DNA of 64,000 bases from Stenotrophomonas maltophilia (GCF_002799245.1 NZ_NEQV01000009.1:62001-126000); one strand, 5' to 3'. Shown: positions 35,098-45,019, counted from the stretch's first letter. Program-made: numbers and translations. Notes: generated from the sequence alone by a model not told the origin.

Positions 35098-37239
35098 ATG
35101 CCCCTTTCAAGCCCTCTGAAGCGCACGCTCTGCCTGGCGCTGTCCCTTTCCCTGGCTGCGCCAGCCCTGGCCTCCGAGGCGCCCGCTGACGCCCCGAAGG
35201 ATCTGGACAAGGTTGAAGTCCACGGCCGCGCGCAGACCCTGTACCGCGCCAACGATGCGGCCGTCGGCACCCGCACCGACACCCCGCTGGAACGGGTACC
35301 GCAGTCGATCCAGGTCGTGCCGCGCGAGCTGATCGACGACCAGGCGGCGCGCCAGGTCACCGATCTGTACCGCAGCATCAGCGGCATCAGCTTCTTCAGC
35401 TATGCCGGCGTCACCCTGCGCGGTTTCCGCCAGGAGAACGTGCTCTACGACGGTCTGCGCGGTGATCCCTATGCAGGCTTTTCGGTGCCGCAGCTGTTCA
35501 ACATCGAACGCGTGGAAGTGCTGAAGGGTCCGGCCGGTGCGCTGTACGGCGGTGGCGATGCCGGCGGCGTCATCAACTATGTAACGCGCAAGCCCAAGGG
35601 CCGCACCGAGCGCCGCATCGAGCTGCAGGCCGGCGACAAGGACTTCCGCGCCGGATCGATTGAAGGCACCGGACCCTTGAATGCCACCGGCAGCATTCGC
35701 TACCGCGCCGGCCTGTACGCCGACAACGAGCAGGGCGTGCGCTGGAATGCCGACAGTGAAAGCGTGATCGGCGATGCGTCGCTGGCCTTCGATGTTGGCC
35801 AGACCGGCGAGCTGGTGCTGCAGTTCACCGACATCACCCAGAACCTGGGCGGCAACCGCCTGCGCGGCGTGCCGGTGAACGACGCCGGCAGCTTCCTGAC
35901 CGACCGTCGCTGGAACCACAACGAGGCCAGTGACTTTCTCGACATGCGCGCCAAGGTCGCACTGGCACAGTATCGCTTCGCACCGCGCGACAACCTCGAC
36001 GTGGACTTCGCCGCACGCTGGTTCAGCAACAACGAGCACCAGATGTACCACGAGCCGATGGGACTGATTGATCGTGACCGCGACGGCGTAGCCGAGTGGA
36101 TGACACGCCAGCTGCGTAACCAGGTCCGTGACAACACCGCATTTACCGCCAGCGGCAATGCCGTATGGCGGATCAGCACCGGCCGTATCGAGCACAAGGT
36201 GCTGTTCGGTGCAGACGTGTATCAGCTCGACGCCGACTTCACCGCGCAGACCGCGAACAGCGCCGACCTGGCACGCGGCGCCGGCCCGGTGCGCGGCATC
36301 GATCTGTTCAACCCGGTCTATGGCGCAAGTACCTGGCACGACTACAACCTGGCCGCCCTGCCCTGGCGCAGCACCTCCACCCGCAGCAAGCGCTACGGCG
36401 GCTATCTGCAGGATGAGCTGGCACTGGGCACGCGCTGGCATGTGCTGGCCGGACTGCGCTGGGATGGCTTCAAGGATGAGGACCGCATTGGCAGCAGCAG
36501 CGTGGATGGCCACGATCTCAGCTGGCGCGTGGGCAGCACCTTTACTGTGCGGGACGGCTTGAACCTGTATGCCAACGTCGCCAGCGGTTTCGTGCCGCAG
36601 AGCGCGGCCAACCAGAACCCGGCGGCGGGCGGACCGTTCGACGCCGAGCGCAGCAGGCAGTGGGAAGTCGGCCTGAAATCCCTGCTGGCCGAACGCATGA
36701 CCCTGAACATGGCGGCCTACCGCATCGACCGCAGCAACATCGTGCAGGCCACCGGCGACGTAGTCGGCGGCGTGAACCAGCTGGCCGCGCTGGGCCTGGT
36801 ACGCAGTACGGGCATGGAACTGGACCTGTTGGCCGACGTGACCGAGCGCTGGGTGGTGAACCTGACCTACGCCTACAACGACGCACGGGTAATGGATGCC
36901 GGACCCAATGGCATCACCAATGCCTCCGGCGACCGCTTCGCGAACGCCCCCCGCAACAAGCTCGGTCTGTGGACTCGCTATGATCTGCCGTCGATCAACT
37001 CCGCCATCGGCTTCGGCGCCGATCATGTCGGCGAGCGTGTCAGCCTGGATGGACAGACGGTCAAGGCTTACACGGTGTTCGACATGAGCTGGAAGACGAC
37101 ATGGAAGCAGTGGCAGTTCCAGGCCAACGTCAAGAACCTGTTCGACAAGGTGTATGCGGCCAGTGGCTTCATCGAACGCAACGGGCATTTCCCGGGCGAG
37201 CCGCGCCGGGTGTATGTGCAGGCGGCTTACAGCTTCTGA
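35098..37239 (+). CDS. TonB-dependent siderophore receptor (FhuA/FoxA-like)
   Basis: 713 residues. Signal peptide (TLCLALSLSLAAPALA), TonB box region KDLDKVEVHGR, plug domain (ERVPQSIQVVPRELIDDQAA, GVTLRGFRQENVLYDGLRG, IERVEVLKGPAGALYGGGDA) and a 22-strand barrel ending ...YVQAAYSF with terminal Phe. Motifs such as PQSIQVVPRELI and GGVINYVTRKPKG match TonB-siderophore receptors for hydroxamates. Expression is probably iron-controlled via the adjacent palindrome. The start at ATG 35098 gives the best signal peptide. Confidence 0.94.
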   Translation: MPLSSPLKRTLCLALSLSLAAPALASEAPADAPKDLDKVEVHGRAQTLYRANDAAVGTRTDTPLERVPQSIQVVPRELIDDQAARQVTDLYRSISGISFFSYAGVTLRGFRQENVLYDGLRGDPYAGFSVPQLFNIERVEVLKGPAGALYGGGDAGGVINYVTRKPKGRTERRIELQAGDKDFRAGSIEGTGPLNATGSIRYRAGLYADNEQGVRWNADSESVIGDASLAFDVGQTGELVLQFTDITQNLGGNRLRGVPVNDAGSFLTDRRWNHNEASDFLDMRAKVALAQYRFAPRDNLDVDFAARWFSNNEHQMYHEPMGLIDRDRDGVAEWMTRQLRNQVRDNTAFTASGNAVWRISTGRIEHKVLFGADVYQLDADFTAQTANSADLARGAGPVRGIDLFNPVYGASTWHDYNLAALPWRSTSTRSKRYGGYLQDELALGTRWHVLAGLRWDGFKDEDRIGSSSVDGHDLSWRVGSTFTVRDGLNLYANVASGFVPQSAANQNPAAGGPFDAERSRQWEVGLKSLLAERMTLNMAAYRIDRSNIVQATGDVVGGVNQLAALGLVRSTGMELDLLADVTERWVVNLTYAYNDARVMDAGPNGITNASGDRFANAPRNKLGLWTRYDLPSINSAIGFGADHVGERVSLDGQTVKAYTVFDMSWKTTWKQWQFQANVKNLFDKVYAASGFIERNGHFPGEPRRVYVQAAYSF

Positions 37240-37262
37240 CACCGCGCGGCGGAGCGCACCAA

Positions 37263-37286
37263 GGGGAGGTGGCAACCCACCTCCCC
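37263..37286. terminator. stem-loop terminator between convergent genes
   Basis: A perfect 10-bp stem (GGGGAGGTGG / CCACCTCCCC) with loop CAAC lies between the stop of the receptor and that of the convergent lipoprotein gene. There is no T-run, so it may be a weak bidirectional terminator. Confidence 0.5.
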
Positions 37287-37294
37287 TGCCCACG

Positions 37295-37576
37295 TCAGTG
37301 CGAGCAGGACACCAGCATTGAGCGCGTGGCCATCTGCGTGGAAGTGAAGCCGTTCCTGTTGCCCACCGCGATGGCGTTTCCTTCATCGCCATCCTTGCTG
37401 AAGACCACATAGCCCCCCGGGCACATCTGCCCGGCCTTTTCGTAGCAGCCACTCCAGGAGCTGGAGCCACTGCAGTCGATGGAAACGCCACGCCGGCCAT
37501 CGGGGGTGACGGTCATCTTGGCGGTGGTGCAGCCGCCCAGCGCGGCAACGAACAACAGCGGGAAGAACAGCTTCAT
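37295..37576 (-). CDS. small lipoprotein, hypothetical
   Basis: 93 residues. MKLFFPLLFVAALGGC is a lipoprotein signal (lipobox LGGC). The mature part contains TVTPDGRRGVSIDCSGSSSW and CYEKAGQMCPGGYVV with five Cys, similar to small Xanthomonadaceae/enterobacterial lipoproteins of unknown role. GGAG five bases before ATG 37576 supports this start over an in-frame GTG at 37582. Confidence 0.8.
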   Translation of the reverse strand: MKLFFPLLFVAALGGCTTAKMTVTPDGRRGVSIDCSGSSSWSGCYEKAGQMCPGGYVVFSKDGDEGNAIAVGNRNGFTSTQMATRSMLVSCSH

Positions 37577-37792
37577 GGGCACTCCAGGGGTTTGGGATCA
37601 GCGAACGGGCGCCAAGGCTGGAGTGCCCGGATTGCGCGAACCTTGCGCCAGGTGGCCTGTGCCACATTGGTGTTGCCGTGCCAGCGGCAGGCCCTGAAGG
37701 CACGCCATGTTCACGCAATGTTCCTGTAATACGGTGCCGGCGCGTGCCGAAGCCCCCTCCCATGTGCCCCCGTTCCCGCCCGACTCCCGCCG

Positions 37793-38467
37793 ATGCACAT
37801 CCTGCTGATCGAAGACGAAGCCGAACTGGCTACCACCTTGAAGTCTGCCTTGCAGCGCGAGCGCCATGTCGTGGACCTGGCCAGTACCCTGGCGCTGGCC
37901 CGCGAAGCAGCGCTTTCCGGGTCACACGACCTGGTGCTGCTGGACCGCACCCTGTCCGATGGTGACGGGCTGAGCCTCATTCCAGTGCTGCGCGGGCGCA
38001 ATCCGGGGGTACCGATCATCGTGCTCAGCGCGCTGGGACAGTTGCCGGACCGCATCGCCGGCCTGGATGAGGGCGCCGACGACTACCTGGCCAAGCCCTT
38101 CGCGCTGGAAGAACTGTTCGCGCGGATCCGTGCGGCCGGGCGTCGGCCGAGCGGCATGCAGGTGGAGCCGGTGAGCATCGGCCGGCTGCTGTTCGACCCC
38201 ACCTCGGGCGAGGCCAGCGTGGGCGGGCAGCGACTGGAGCTTCCCCGCCGCGAGATCCGCGTGCTGGCAGTCCTCGCCCGCCGCCTGGGCCGCACCGTGC
38301 TGCGCGAGTCCATTGAAATGGCGGTGTACGGCTTCGATGACGGCATCCATTCCAACACGCTGGACTCGCATGTCTCCCGGTTGCGGCGCAAGCTGGCCGA
38401 CGCCGATGCGGGGGTGGAAATCCATGCCATCCGGGGTGTCGGCTATCTGATGCGGGAAACGAAGTAA
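37793..38467 (+). CDS. OmpR/PhoB-type response regulator
   Basis: 224 residues. Receiver domain with the acidic pair in LLIEDEAEL, phospho-acceptor Asp51 in LVLLDRTLSDG and the conserved Lys in DDYLAKPFALEEL. The C-terminal winged helix has the recognition segment HSNTLDSHVSRLRRKLADA and IRGVGYLM. It overlaps the sensor kinase start by one base (TAATG) and forms a two-component pair with it. The nearby macAB operon is a possible target. Confidence 0.95.
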   Translation: MHILLIEDEAELATTLKSALQRERHVVDLASTLALAREAALSGSHDLVLLDRTLSDGDGLSLIPVLRGRNPGVPIIVLSALGQLPDRIAGLDEGADDYLAKPFALEELFARIRAAGRRPSGMQVEPVSIGRLLFDPTSGEASVGGQRLELPRREIRVLAVLARRLGRTVLRESIEMAVYGFDDGIHSNTLDSHVSRLRRKLADADAGVEIHAIRGVGYLMRETK

Positions 38468-39816
38468 TGGCGCGTCGTCCTTCACTGAAGCGCCCACTGA
38501 TCGTCAAAACGCTGATCTACCAGCTGCTCGCACTGCTGGTGGCGTTCTTCGCGTTGCTGATGGTGCTGGTGCGTGCCGACAGCGGCGGCTACTACACCAT
38601 CCAGACCTTCGCTCCGGTGGCGGCAGAGGCCGTTCACCGCGACAGCAGGGGCGAACTGTATGTGGAACACACGCCGGAGCTGGCCGAGCTGCTGAAGATC
38701 GTCCCCGGCGCATGGTTCATCGCCGAGGATGAACATGGCCACCATGTGACATTCGGCCATGTACCGCCAGCCTACGCATCGCTGGTCGGCGCCCTCGACG
38801 GCATTCCCTATGGCGATCTGCGCGGACGCGGCCGCAACGACGGCCTGGCCGTGGTGATACGGCAGCACACCGGTCCAGCCGGCAAGCTGACCATCATGGC
38901 GCATGGCGAAACCGATTCGCTGACCTGGCAGATGGCGCTGGCCGCGCACATCATCACCCTGCCGATCTTCCTGCTGCTGGGCCTGGCCACCATCATCCTG
39001 ACCCCGATCATCGTGCGTCGTGCCCTGGCCGGCGTGGAACGCATCGCGCAGGAAGCCCGCAACATCTCCGCCAGCCGTCGCGGCATCCGCCTGACAGAGA
39101 CCGCGGTGCCGGTGGAGATCGCGCCCCTGGTGACCGCAGTGAACGAAGCACTGGACCGCCTGGACGAAGGGCACGAACGGCAGCGCCGCTTCATCGCCGC
39201 AGCCGCCCATGAGCTGCGAACGCCCATCGCCATCCTGCGGGTGAAGATCGATGCGACCGACGATTCGACCTCGCGCAGCCTGGCCGTGGAAGTCGCTCGG
39301 CTGGCAACGCTGGCCGAGCAGCTTCTGGACCTGCATCGCATGGAAGCAGACGGGCCGAAGGACTCCCTCAACCTGGCCCGCGTGGCCAAGCGGGTCGTCG
39401 CCGATCTGGCGCCCCTGCTGATCCAGTCCGAGAAGACGGTCGCCGTGGCGGTGGAACCGAACTTCCCGGTGCTGGGCGAATCCGGTGCGATCGAACGGGT
39501 GCTCGCCAACCTGGTGCTGAATGCCGCCGAGCACGGTGGACGCCACATCATCGTGCGCGTGCAGGGCAGCTGCGTTGAGGTGGAAGACGATGGCCCCGGC
39601 ATTCCGGTCGAACAGCGCGAACGCGTGTTCGAGCCCTTCCAGCGCCTGCGGCCGCGGCAGACAGGGGCCGGATTGGGTCTGAACCTGGTGCGGCAGGTGA
39701 TCGACCGTCACGGCGGCCACGTCACGATTCTGGATGCGCCCGGTGGTGGCGCACTGATCCGCGTCGAGTTCCCGCCGCACCCAGGCGTCAGCAGCGCGCC
39801 ACCGCCAGAGCACTGA
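38467..39816 (+). CDS. sensor histidine kinase
   Basis: 449 residues. N-terminal membrane helix (LIYQLLALLVAFFALLMVLV), a periplasmic sensor region of about 120 residues, a second helix (AAHIITLPIFLLLGLATIIL), HAMP-like linker, H-box AAAHELRTPIAILRVKID, N-box NLVLNAAEHGG, and G-boxes EDDGPGIP and GAGLGLNLVRQV. It partners the preceding regulator. The sensed signal is unknown. Confidence 0.94.
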   Translation: MARRPSLKRPLIVKTLIYQLLALLVAFFALLMVLVRADSGGYYTIQTFAPVAAEAVHRDSRGELYVEHTPELAELLKIVPGAWFIAEDEHGHHVTFGHVPPAYASLVGALDGIPYGDLRGRGRNDGLAVVIRQHTGPAGKLTIMAHGETDSLTWQMALAAHIITLPIFLLLGLATIILTPIIVRRALAGVERIAQEARNISASRRGIRLTETAVPVEIAPLVTAVNEALDRLDEGHERQRRFIAAAAHELRTPIAILRVKIDATDDSTSRSLAVEVARLATLAEQLLDLHRMEADGPKDSLNLARVAKRVVADLAPLLIQSEKTVAVAVEPNFPVLGESGAIERVLANLVLNAAEHGGRHIIVRVQGSCVEVEDDGPGIPVEQRERVFEPFQRLRPRQTGAGLGLNLVRQVIDRHGGHVTILDAPGGGALIRVEFPPHPGVSSAPPPEH

Positions 39817-40117
39817 ACACACTGAACACAGCGCATGGACTCGGGTGACTTCCAGCTGTCCATGTACAGCGCCCGGAGGTGACACGCAAGGTTGCGGCAA
39901 TGTTCGCCGCCCAGCATCCAGGTGAGTGGCACCGCTGAAGGTGCTGCGTCCGGATCTGACAGGAAGCCTGCATGTGACACAGGGAGCTTCTCCACCGCCC
40001 ACTCCCACACCTACCCCGCCGCCACGGACTGCGCCCAGCCTGACCGCCGCGGCGTGGAACTGCCGCGCGCGTGCAGGCCGCTTGCGTGGGCTGGAGCACT
40101 GGCCGCGCTGGCTGCGG

Positions 40118-40567
40118 ATGATTTCCGAACGCGAGCGGGCGGGCGTGCTGATCCGCCTGTTCGCGGCTCTTTTCCTGCTGCTCCCGGGCGTCGCGCTGGT
40201 GGCTTCCGCGTATCGACACGCGCACGCAACGGCCGCCGCCGTGGTGGTGTTCGTCGCCGTGCATGCCGCACTGCACATGCTGGCAGTGTGGCGAGGAGCT
40301 GCATCACGCCCCGTTCCCGCGCCGCTGCGGACCCTGGAAACGCACGCAGCGGCTGTGATGTTTGCTGCTACGCTGATGATCATCACCCTCAGCGCAGCTG
40401 CCGCCAGGCTCTCCGTTACTGCGTGCGCCGTGCTGCTGGTCGGCGCGTTGTGCCAGCTTTCGAGCCTGCCCACGGTAGCGCAACGCGCGCGCCACGTACT
40501 GCTGGCGCTCGGCAGCATGCTTCAGTTCGTCGCGCTGGCACTGCTCACGCTGGGCGTTGCCTGCTGA
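40118..40567 (+). CDS. putative integral membrane protein, weak support
   Basis: From ATG 40118 (MISERERAGVLIRLFAALFL) the frame encodes about 149 residues with four hydrophobic segments (LLPGVALVASAY, AAAVVVFVAVHAALHML, AAVMFAATLMIITLSAA, HVLLALGSMLQFVALALLTL). The open frame extends up to 39926 with a Pro-rich, non-membrane N-terminus that I doubt. The 300 bp between the kinase stop (39816) and 40118 contain nothing else recognisable. Confidence 0.45.
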   Translation: MISERERAGVLIRLFAALFLLLPGVALVASAYRHAHATAAAVVVFVAVHAALHMLAVWRGAASRPVPAPLRTLETHAAAVMFAATLMIITLSAAAARLSVTACAVLLVGALCQLSSLPTVAQRARHVLLALGSMLQFVALALLTLGVAC

Positions 40568-40700
40568 AACGCCTCCCAGCGCAAGGTTCACGCAATCCAG
40601 CGCATCGAGACTCGGCGACCATCCCCGCCTGTCCCCGCAGGCGTGCATTCCATCTGTCGCGAGGATCCACGATGCCCCGTCCCTTCCGGATGCTGCGCCG

Positions 40701-41891
40701 ATGAGCGCCGCACCCCGCACCCGCCGCCGCGTGCTGATGATTGCTGCCGCACTGCTGTGCACGGCATTGGCGCTCTTCGCGTGGCTCCGGCCCGCACCCC
40801 CACCGCAGCTGCAGGTGGCACCGGTGACCCGTGGCAACATCGAACAGGTCGTGGAAGCCACCGGAACACTGAAGCCCTCTCGGTTGGTGAGCGTGGGCGC
40901 GCAGGTCTCCGGTCGCATCGAAACCCTGCATGTGAAGTTGGGCGACAAGGTGAGGGCCGGCGATCCGATTGCAGATATCGATTCGCGCACCCAGCGCAAC
41001 GCGCTGCTGAGCGCACAGGCGGCACAGCGCACCGCGCGCGCCAACCGCGACGCGCTGGCTACCGACCTGCACCAATTCGAGCTGACATTGCATCGACAAC
41101 AACAGCTGGTGACATCGCAGCTTGTGGCACGCGCCGACGTCGATGCGGCCAAGGCCAAGGTCGACGCCACCCGGGAACAGATCGCCGCGCTGGAAGGTGA
41201 GATCGCGCAGCGGCAGACCGACGTGGATATCGCGCAGACCAACCTTGAGTACACCCGTATCACGGCACCCACCGACGGCACCGTGCTGGCCGTGGTGGCG
41301 CGCCAGGGGCAGACCGTGAACGCGGTACAGAGCGCACCGACCATCGTGATGTTGGGAAACCAGGACGTGATGACGGTATACGCGGAGATTTCCGAGGCGG
41401 ATGTTGTGCACACCTCCGTTGGCCAGGAAGTGTTCTTCACCATCCTTGGCGACGCAGGACGTCGCTACAGCAGCACGCTGCGCGAAATCGCACCGGCTCC
41501 CGAATCGATCACCCGGGAAGACGCCTCCGGCCTCGCTTCACCCGCGACCGCAGATGGCAGCCGCACGGCCATGTACTACAACGGGCAGTTCGACGTGGCC
41601 AATGCCGATGGCCGCCTGCGCAGCTACATGACCGCACAGGTGCGCATCGTGCTGGGCCGCGCCGACAATGTGCTGACACTGCCCTCCGCTGCGCTGGGTG
41701 CACGCGCGGCCGACGGCAGCTACAGCGTGCAGGTGCGTGGTGCCGACGGATACGCCCGTGCCCGCCGCATCACCACCGGGCTGGACGATCAGATCCAGGT
41801 GGAAGTACGCAGCGGCTTGAAGGAAGGCGAACAGGTGGTACTGGCGCAGACCCGGGACGAAGCCGCCACTGCACCCGCGCCGCCGAAATGA
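40701..41891 (+). CDS. macA: MacA-like periplasmic adaptor (HlyD/RND-MFP family)
   Basis: 396 residues from ATG 40701. N-terminal membrane anchor (VLMIAAALLCTALALFAWL), lipoyl halves (VEATGTLKPSRLVSVGAQVS, GRIETLHVKLGDKVRAGD), an alpha-hairpin of about 100 residues and beta-barrel domains (ITAPTDGTVLAVVARQGQTV). It links the MacB transporter to an outer-membrane TolC-like channel. The stop overlaps macB (ATGA). Confidence 0.92.
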   Translation: MSAAPRTRRRVLMIAAALLCTALALFAWLRPAPPPQLQVAPVTRGNIEQVVEATGTLKPSRLVSVGAQVSGRIETLHVKLGDKVRAGDPIADIDSRTQRNALLSAQAAQRTARANRDALATDLHQFELTLHRQQQLVTSQLVARADVDAAKAKVDATREQIAALEGEIAQRQTDVDIAQTNLEYTRITAPTDGTVLAVVARQGQTVNAVQSAPTIVMLGNQDVMTVYAEISEADVVHTSVGQEVFFTILGDAGRRYSSTLREIAPAPESITREDASGLASPATADGSRTAMYYNGQFDVANADGRLRSYMTAQVRIVLGRADNVLTLPSAALGARAADGSYSVQVRGADGYARARRITTGLDDQIQVEVRSGLKEGEQVVLAQTRDEAATAPAPPK

Positions 41892-43852
41892 GCATACCCA
41901 CCACTGCCCCCTTGCTGCGCGTGCGCGGCGTACGCCGTGAGTTCACCGCGGGCGAACAGACCCTGGTCGTACTCGATGGCGTGGACCTGGACATCCGCGC
42001 CGGCGAACTGGTGGCCATCGTGGGCCAGTCCGGCTCGGGCAAGTCCACGCTGATGAACATTCTCGGCTGCCTGGATCGACCGTCTGCGGGTGCGTACCAG
42101 ATCGACGGACGTGAAACCGCACAGATGTCGCCCGATGAACTGGCCGAACTGCGCCGCGAGCACTTCGGCTTCATCTTCCAGCGCTATCACCTGCTGACTG
42201 ACCTGACGGCACTGGGCAATGTGGAGGTGCCTGCGATCTATGCAGGCATGCCGGCGGCCACCCGCCACGCCCGCGCGGCCGAACTGCTGGCGCGGCTGGG
42301 ACTGGGCGGGCGCCTGCAGCATCTGCCTGGCGAACTGTCAGGGGGCCAGCAGCAGCGTGTTTCGATCGCGCGCGCACTGATGAACGGCGGCGCGGTGATC
42401 TTCGCCGATGAGCCGACCGGGGCGCTGGACACGCACTCCGGCAAGGAAGTAATGAAGATCCTGGGCGAGCTGCATGCCGAGGGCCACACCGTGGTGCTGG
42501 TGACCCACGACATGGCCGTGGCCGAGCATGCACAGCGCATCATCGAAATCCGCGATGGCCGGATTGTCGATGACCGCACCACGGGCAGAATCCCGGCAGC
42601 AGATGCGCCAGCGGCGGCCCTGCCGCAGCGCGGCCATGGCAGCGGCTGGCAAGCGATGCGTGACCGCTTCGCGGAGGCGTTCCGCATGGCCCTGCGCGCA
42701 ATGAACGCACATCGCATGCGCACCTTCCTGACCATGCTTGGCATCATCATCGGTATCGCATCGGTGGTGTCCGTGGTGGCGCTGGGCACCGGGGCGCGGC
42801 AGGCCATCCTGTCCAACATCTCATCGCTGGGCACCAACACCATCGAGATCTATCCCGGATCCGGCTTTGGCGACCTGAACTCGGCACGGGTGGAAACGCT
42901 CACCCCCGGCGACAGCGTGGCCCTGGACGGGCAGCCGTTCGTGGACAGCGCCACGCCCGGCGTGGCCACCACGGGCACCGCGTTGCGCGGCAACCGCTCG
43001 GCCAGCGTGCAGGTGCAGGGCGTCAGCGAACAGTACTTCCGCGTGCATGGTTTGAAGCTGGGTGAAGGCGCCTTCTTTGGCCCACCCGCCGTGGCAGGCT
43101 ACCAGCAGGTGGTCGTGATCGATGCCAATACCCGCGCCCGCTTCTTCGCTGCGGCGGACAACCCCATCGGTCAGACCCTGCTGCTGGGCAACGTACCGGT
43201 ACGCGTGGTGGGCGTGGTGAAGAAGGACGCCGGCGCTGCCGGCGACGCCTCGTTGTTGCGGGTATGGCTGCCCTACACCACCACCCTGGCACGCATGCTG
43301 GGGCAGAGCCACGTTTCCAGCATCACCGTGCGCGTCTCCGATGCAATCAGCATGGACGCGGCCGAGCGGGCCATCGGGCGACTGCTCGCACGCCGCCACG
43401 GCAGCACCGATTTCTACATGAGCAACAACGCCCAGATCCGCCAGTCCATCGAACAGACCACCGGCATCCTGACCATGATGATCAGTTCCATCGCCGCCAT
43501 CGCGCTGGTGGTGGGTGGAATCGGGGTGATGAACATCATGCTGGTGTCGGTGACCGAGCGAACACGCGAGATCGGCGTGCGCATGGCGGTGGGCGCGCGA
43601 CGCAGCGACATCCTGCAGCAGTTCCTGATCGAATCGGTGCTGGTGTGCCTGCTCGGCGGCATGCTTGGAATCGGCGTGGCCCTCGCGCTGGGCGTCGCGC
43701 TGGAGCTGGCCAACGTGGGATTCAGCCTGGTGTTCTCCGCCAGTTCGATTCTGGCTGCCTTCGCCTGTTCCAGCCTGATTGGCATTGGCTTCGGCTTCCT
43801 GCCAGCGCGCCGTGCCGCACAGCTGGACCCGGTCGAGGCACTGGTTCGATAG
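41888..43852 (+). CDS. macB: MacB-like ABC transporter, fused ATPase and FtsX-type permease
   Basis: 654 residues, usual MacB length. ATPase domain: Walker A GQSGSGKST, signature LSGGQQQRVSIARAL, Walker B VIFADEPTGALD. The permease has a first membrane helix near MLGIIIGIASVVSVVALGTG, a large periplasmic domain and three C-terminal helices with VGGIGVMNIMLVSVTERTRE. With MacA it forms a tripartite exporter of macrolides, peptides or virulence factors. It may be controlled by the two-component system upstream. Confidence 0.95.
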   Translation: MSIPTTAPLLRVRGVRREFTAGEQTLVVLDGVDLDIRAGELVAIVGQSGSGKSTLMNILGCLDRPSAGAYQIDGRETAQMSPDELAELRREHFGFIFQRYHLLTDLTALGNVEVPAIYAGMPAATRHARAAELLARLGLGGRLQHLPGELSGGQQQRVSIARALMNGGAVIFADEPTGALDTHSGKEVMKILGELHAEGHTVVLVTHDMAVAEHAQRIIEIRDGRIVDDRTTGRIPAADAPAAALPQRGHGSGWQAMRDRFAEAFRMALRAMNAHRMRTFLTMLGIIIGIASVVSVVALGTGARQAILSNISSLGTNTIEIYPGSGFGDLNSARVETLTPGDSVALDGQPFVDSATPGVATTGTALRGNRSASVQVQGVSEQYFRVHGLKLGEGAFFGPPAVAGYQQVVVIDANTRARFFAAADNPIGQTLLLGNVPVRVVGVVKKDAGAAGDASLLRVWLPYTTTLARMLGQSHVSSITVRVSDAISMDAAERAIGRLLARRHGSTDFYMSNNAQIRQSIEQTTGILTMMISSIAAIALVVGGIGVMNIMLVSVTERTREIGVRMAVGARRSDILQQFLIESVLVCLLGGMLGIGVALALGVALELANVGFSLVFSASSILAAFACSSLIGIGFGFLPARRAAQLDPVEALVR

Positions 43853-43942
43853 CCAGTGAAGTGGCCTGCAGTGACGGCAGGTTCGCGCAATGTCCGCGAT
43901 GTGTACTGGCGCTACCGACAATGTCCGAACAGGAGCTGGACG

Positions 43943-44344
43943 ATGTTTCCAAGACCAGGAAGAACCGCACTTCTGCTGGCAGCAGCAGCAGCTCAACTGC
44001 TGGTGTTGTTGCCGTATTCCGGCGCCGCCCATGCGCAGCGTGGTGACCGCTACACCCCGCAGTGGAACCAGGACTACCGTGACCACGATCGCGACGCATG
44101 GGAGCGTCGGGAACGCGAGCGGGAGCGTGACAGGGAACGCGAGCGCCGCCACGAGGCCAAGGCAACCGGGGTGGTGGTGGGTGTGGTGGGTGCGGCAGTC
44201 GTGGCCGGTGTGATTGCCGCAGCTGCCAAGCGCGAACGCGAGACCCGAGAGCGCGCCGACTACTGCATGAGCCGCTACGGCAACTATGACCGCCGCAACG
44301 ACACCTATCGCGGCGCCGACGGCTACACCTATCCCTGCCGCTGA
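43943..44344 (+). CDS. exported BA14K-like protein with Arg/Glu-rich linker
   Basis: 133 residues. AGGAG eight bases before ATG 43943. Signal peptide (LLLAAAAAQLLVLLPYSGAA), a charged repeat region rich in Arg-Glu (WERRERERERDRER), a glycine-zipper membrane-like helix (GVVVGVVGAAVVAGVIAAAA) and a C-terminal motif YCMSRYGNYDRRNDTYRGAD followed by GYTYPC that matches the BA14K family ending (C-x-x-Y-x-S-Y-D...G-x-DG-x-x-PC). Function unknown; envelope location likely. Confidence 0.8.
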   Translation: MFPRPGRTALLLAAAAAQLLVLLPYSGAAHAQRGDRYTPQWNQDYRDHDRDAWERRERERERDRERERRHEAKATGVVVGVVGAAVVAGVIAAAAKRERETRERADYCMSRYGNYDRRNDTYRGADGYTYPCR

Positions 44345-44371
44345 TCTGTACACCTCAAGGACAAATGCCCC

Positions 44372-44749
44372 ATGAAGACGACCGCTCTTTTGATTGCACT
44401 GTGCGTTGCCCCATTGCTTGCCGAGGCCGCACCGGCCGACCCCAAGCAGGCCTACATCGATTCCACATTTGCCGCGATGGACACCAACAAGGATGGGCGC
44501 ATCGACAAAGCCGAGTACGCGCGATTCCAGCAGCAACGCTTCAGCAAGCAGGCCGATTCAATCGACGCCGCGTTCACTGCCATGGACGCGAACAAGGACG
44601 GCAGGATCAGCAAGGAGGAAGCCACCGTGGTGCCGGAGATCGCGAAGTACTTTGCGGGCCTGGACACCGACGGTGATGGCTATCTGTCGCTGAAGGAGAT
44701 GCAGCAGGCCATGGTGGCCGCGCAGACCGCAGACGCCCCGGCGAAGTAG
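44372..44749 (+). CDS. exported EF-hand calcium-binding protein
   Basis: 125 residues with a signal peptide (TTALLIALCVAPLLAEAA) and three EF-hand loops: DTNKDGRIDKAE, DANKDGRISKEE and DTDGDGYLSLKE, all with Asp at positions 1, 3 and 5 (the first two with Asn at 3) and Glu at 12. It probably binds Ca2+ in the periplasm. It follows the BA14K-like gene by 27 bp, likely the same transcript. Confidence 0.9.
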   Translation: MKTTALLIALCVAPLLAEAAPADPKQAYIDSTFAAMDTNKDGRIDKAEYARFQQQRFSKQADSIDAAFTAMDANKDGRISKEEATVVPEIAKYFAGLDTDGDGYLSLKEMQQAMVAAQTADAPAK

Positions 44750-44788
44750 CGCCCCATTACCGGATGCCACGTCGCATCGCTTTGACAG

Positions 44789-44808
44789 GTGCCCACCTTG
44801 GTGGGCAC
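44789..44808. repeat. REP-like palindrome
   Basis: A perfect inverted repeat GTGCCCACC-TT-GGTGGGCAC, the same type as the tandem units at 62391-62577, placed between the EF-hand gene and the effector remnant. Confidence 0.7.
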
Positions 44809-44819
44809 GGCTCCGTCAC

Positions 44820-45000
44820 CACGCGCGAGGGCCAGAACGTGCTCGCTCAGCTTCGCGTCGGGAAAGCCGGAGTGCCTGCCCTCCAGATCTTGGGCGCAGG
44901 CCTATGCTCAGCTGTTCGCAACACGGCCTGGCAGGCTGCGGTTCCCGGCCTTGGCATAGCTGGCCAGAATCTTGAGATACTCTCGCGTCAATCCGCCCAT
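44820..45000 (-). pseudogene. remnant of an X-T4SS effector gene (internal deletion and stops)
   Basis: From ATG 45000 the minus strand reads MGGLTREYLKILASYAKAGN then R, matching the N-terminus MSGLTEHDLSVLGSYARDGN of the intact effector at 46026-47351. It then skips about 27 residues and resumes at SLPGRVANS, hits two stop codons, and continues in the same frame with similarity (GFPDAKLSE versus RFSNAQLTE). The toxin body and XVIPCD are gone; a REP palindrome marks the end. Confidence 0.75.
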
Positions 45001-45019
45001 CGCCTGCTCCTGAATGCAC

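Noticed and set aside
35107..37500. 797-residue open frame opposite the TonB-dependent receptor
   Set aside because: Antisense shadow; the plus-strand receptor has clear plug and barrel motifs.
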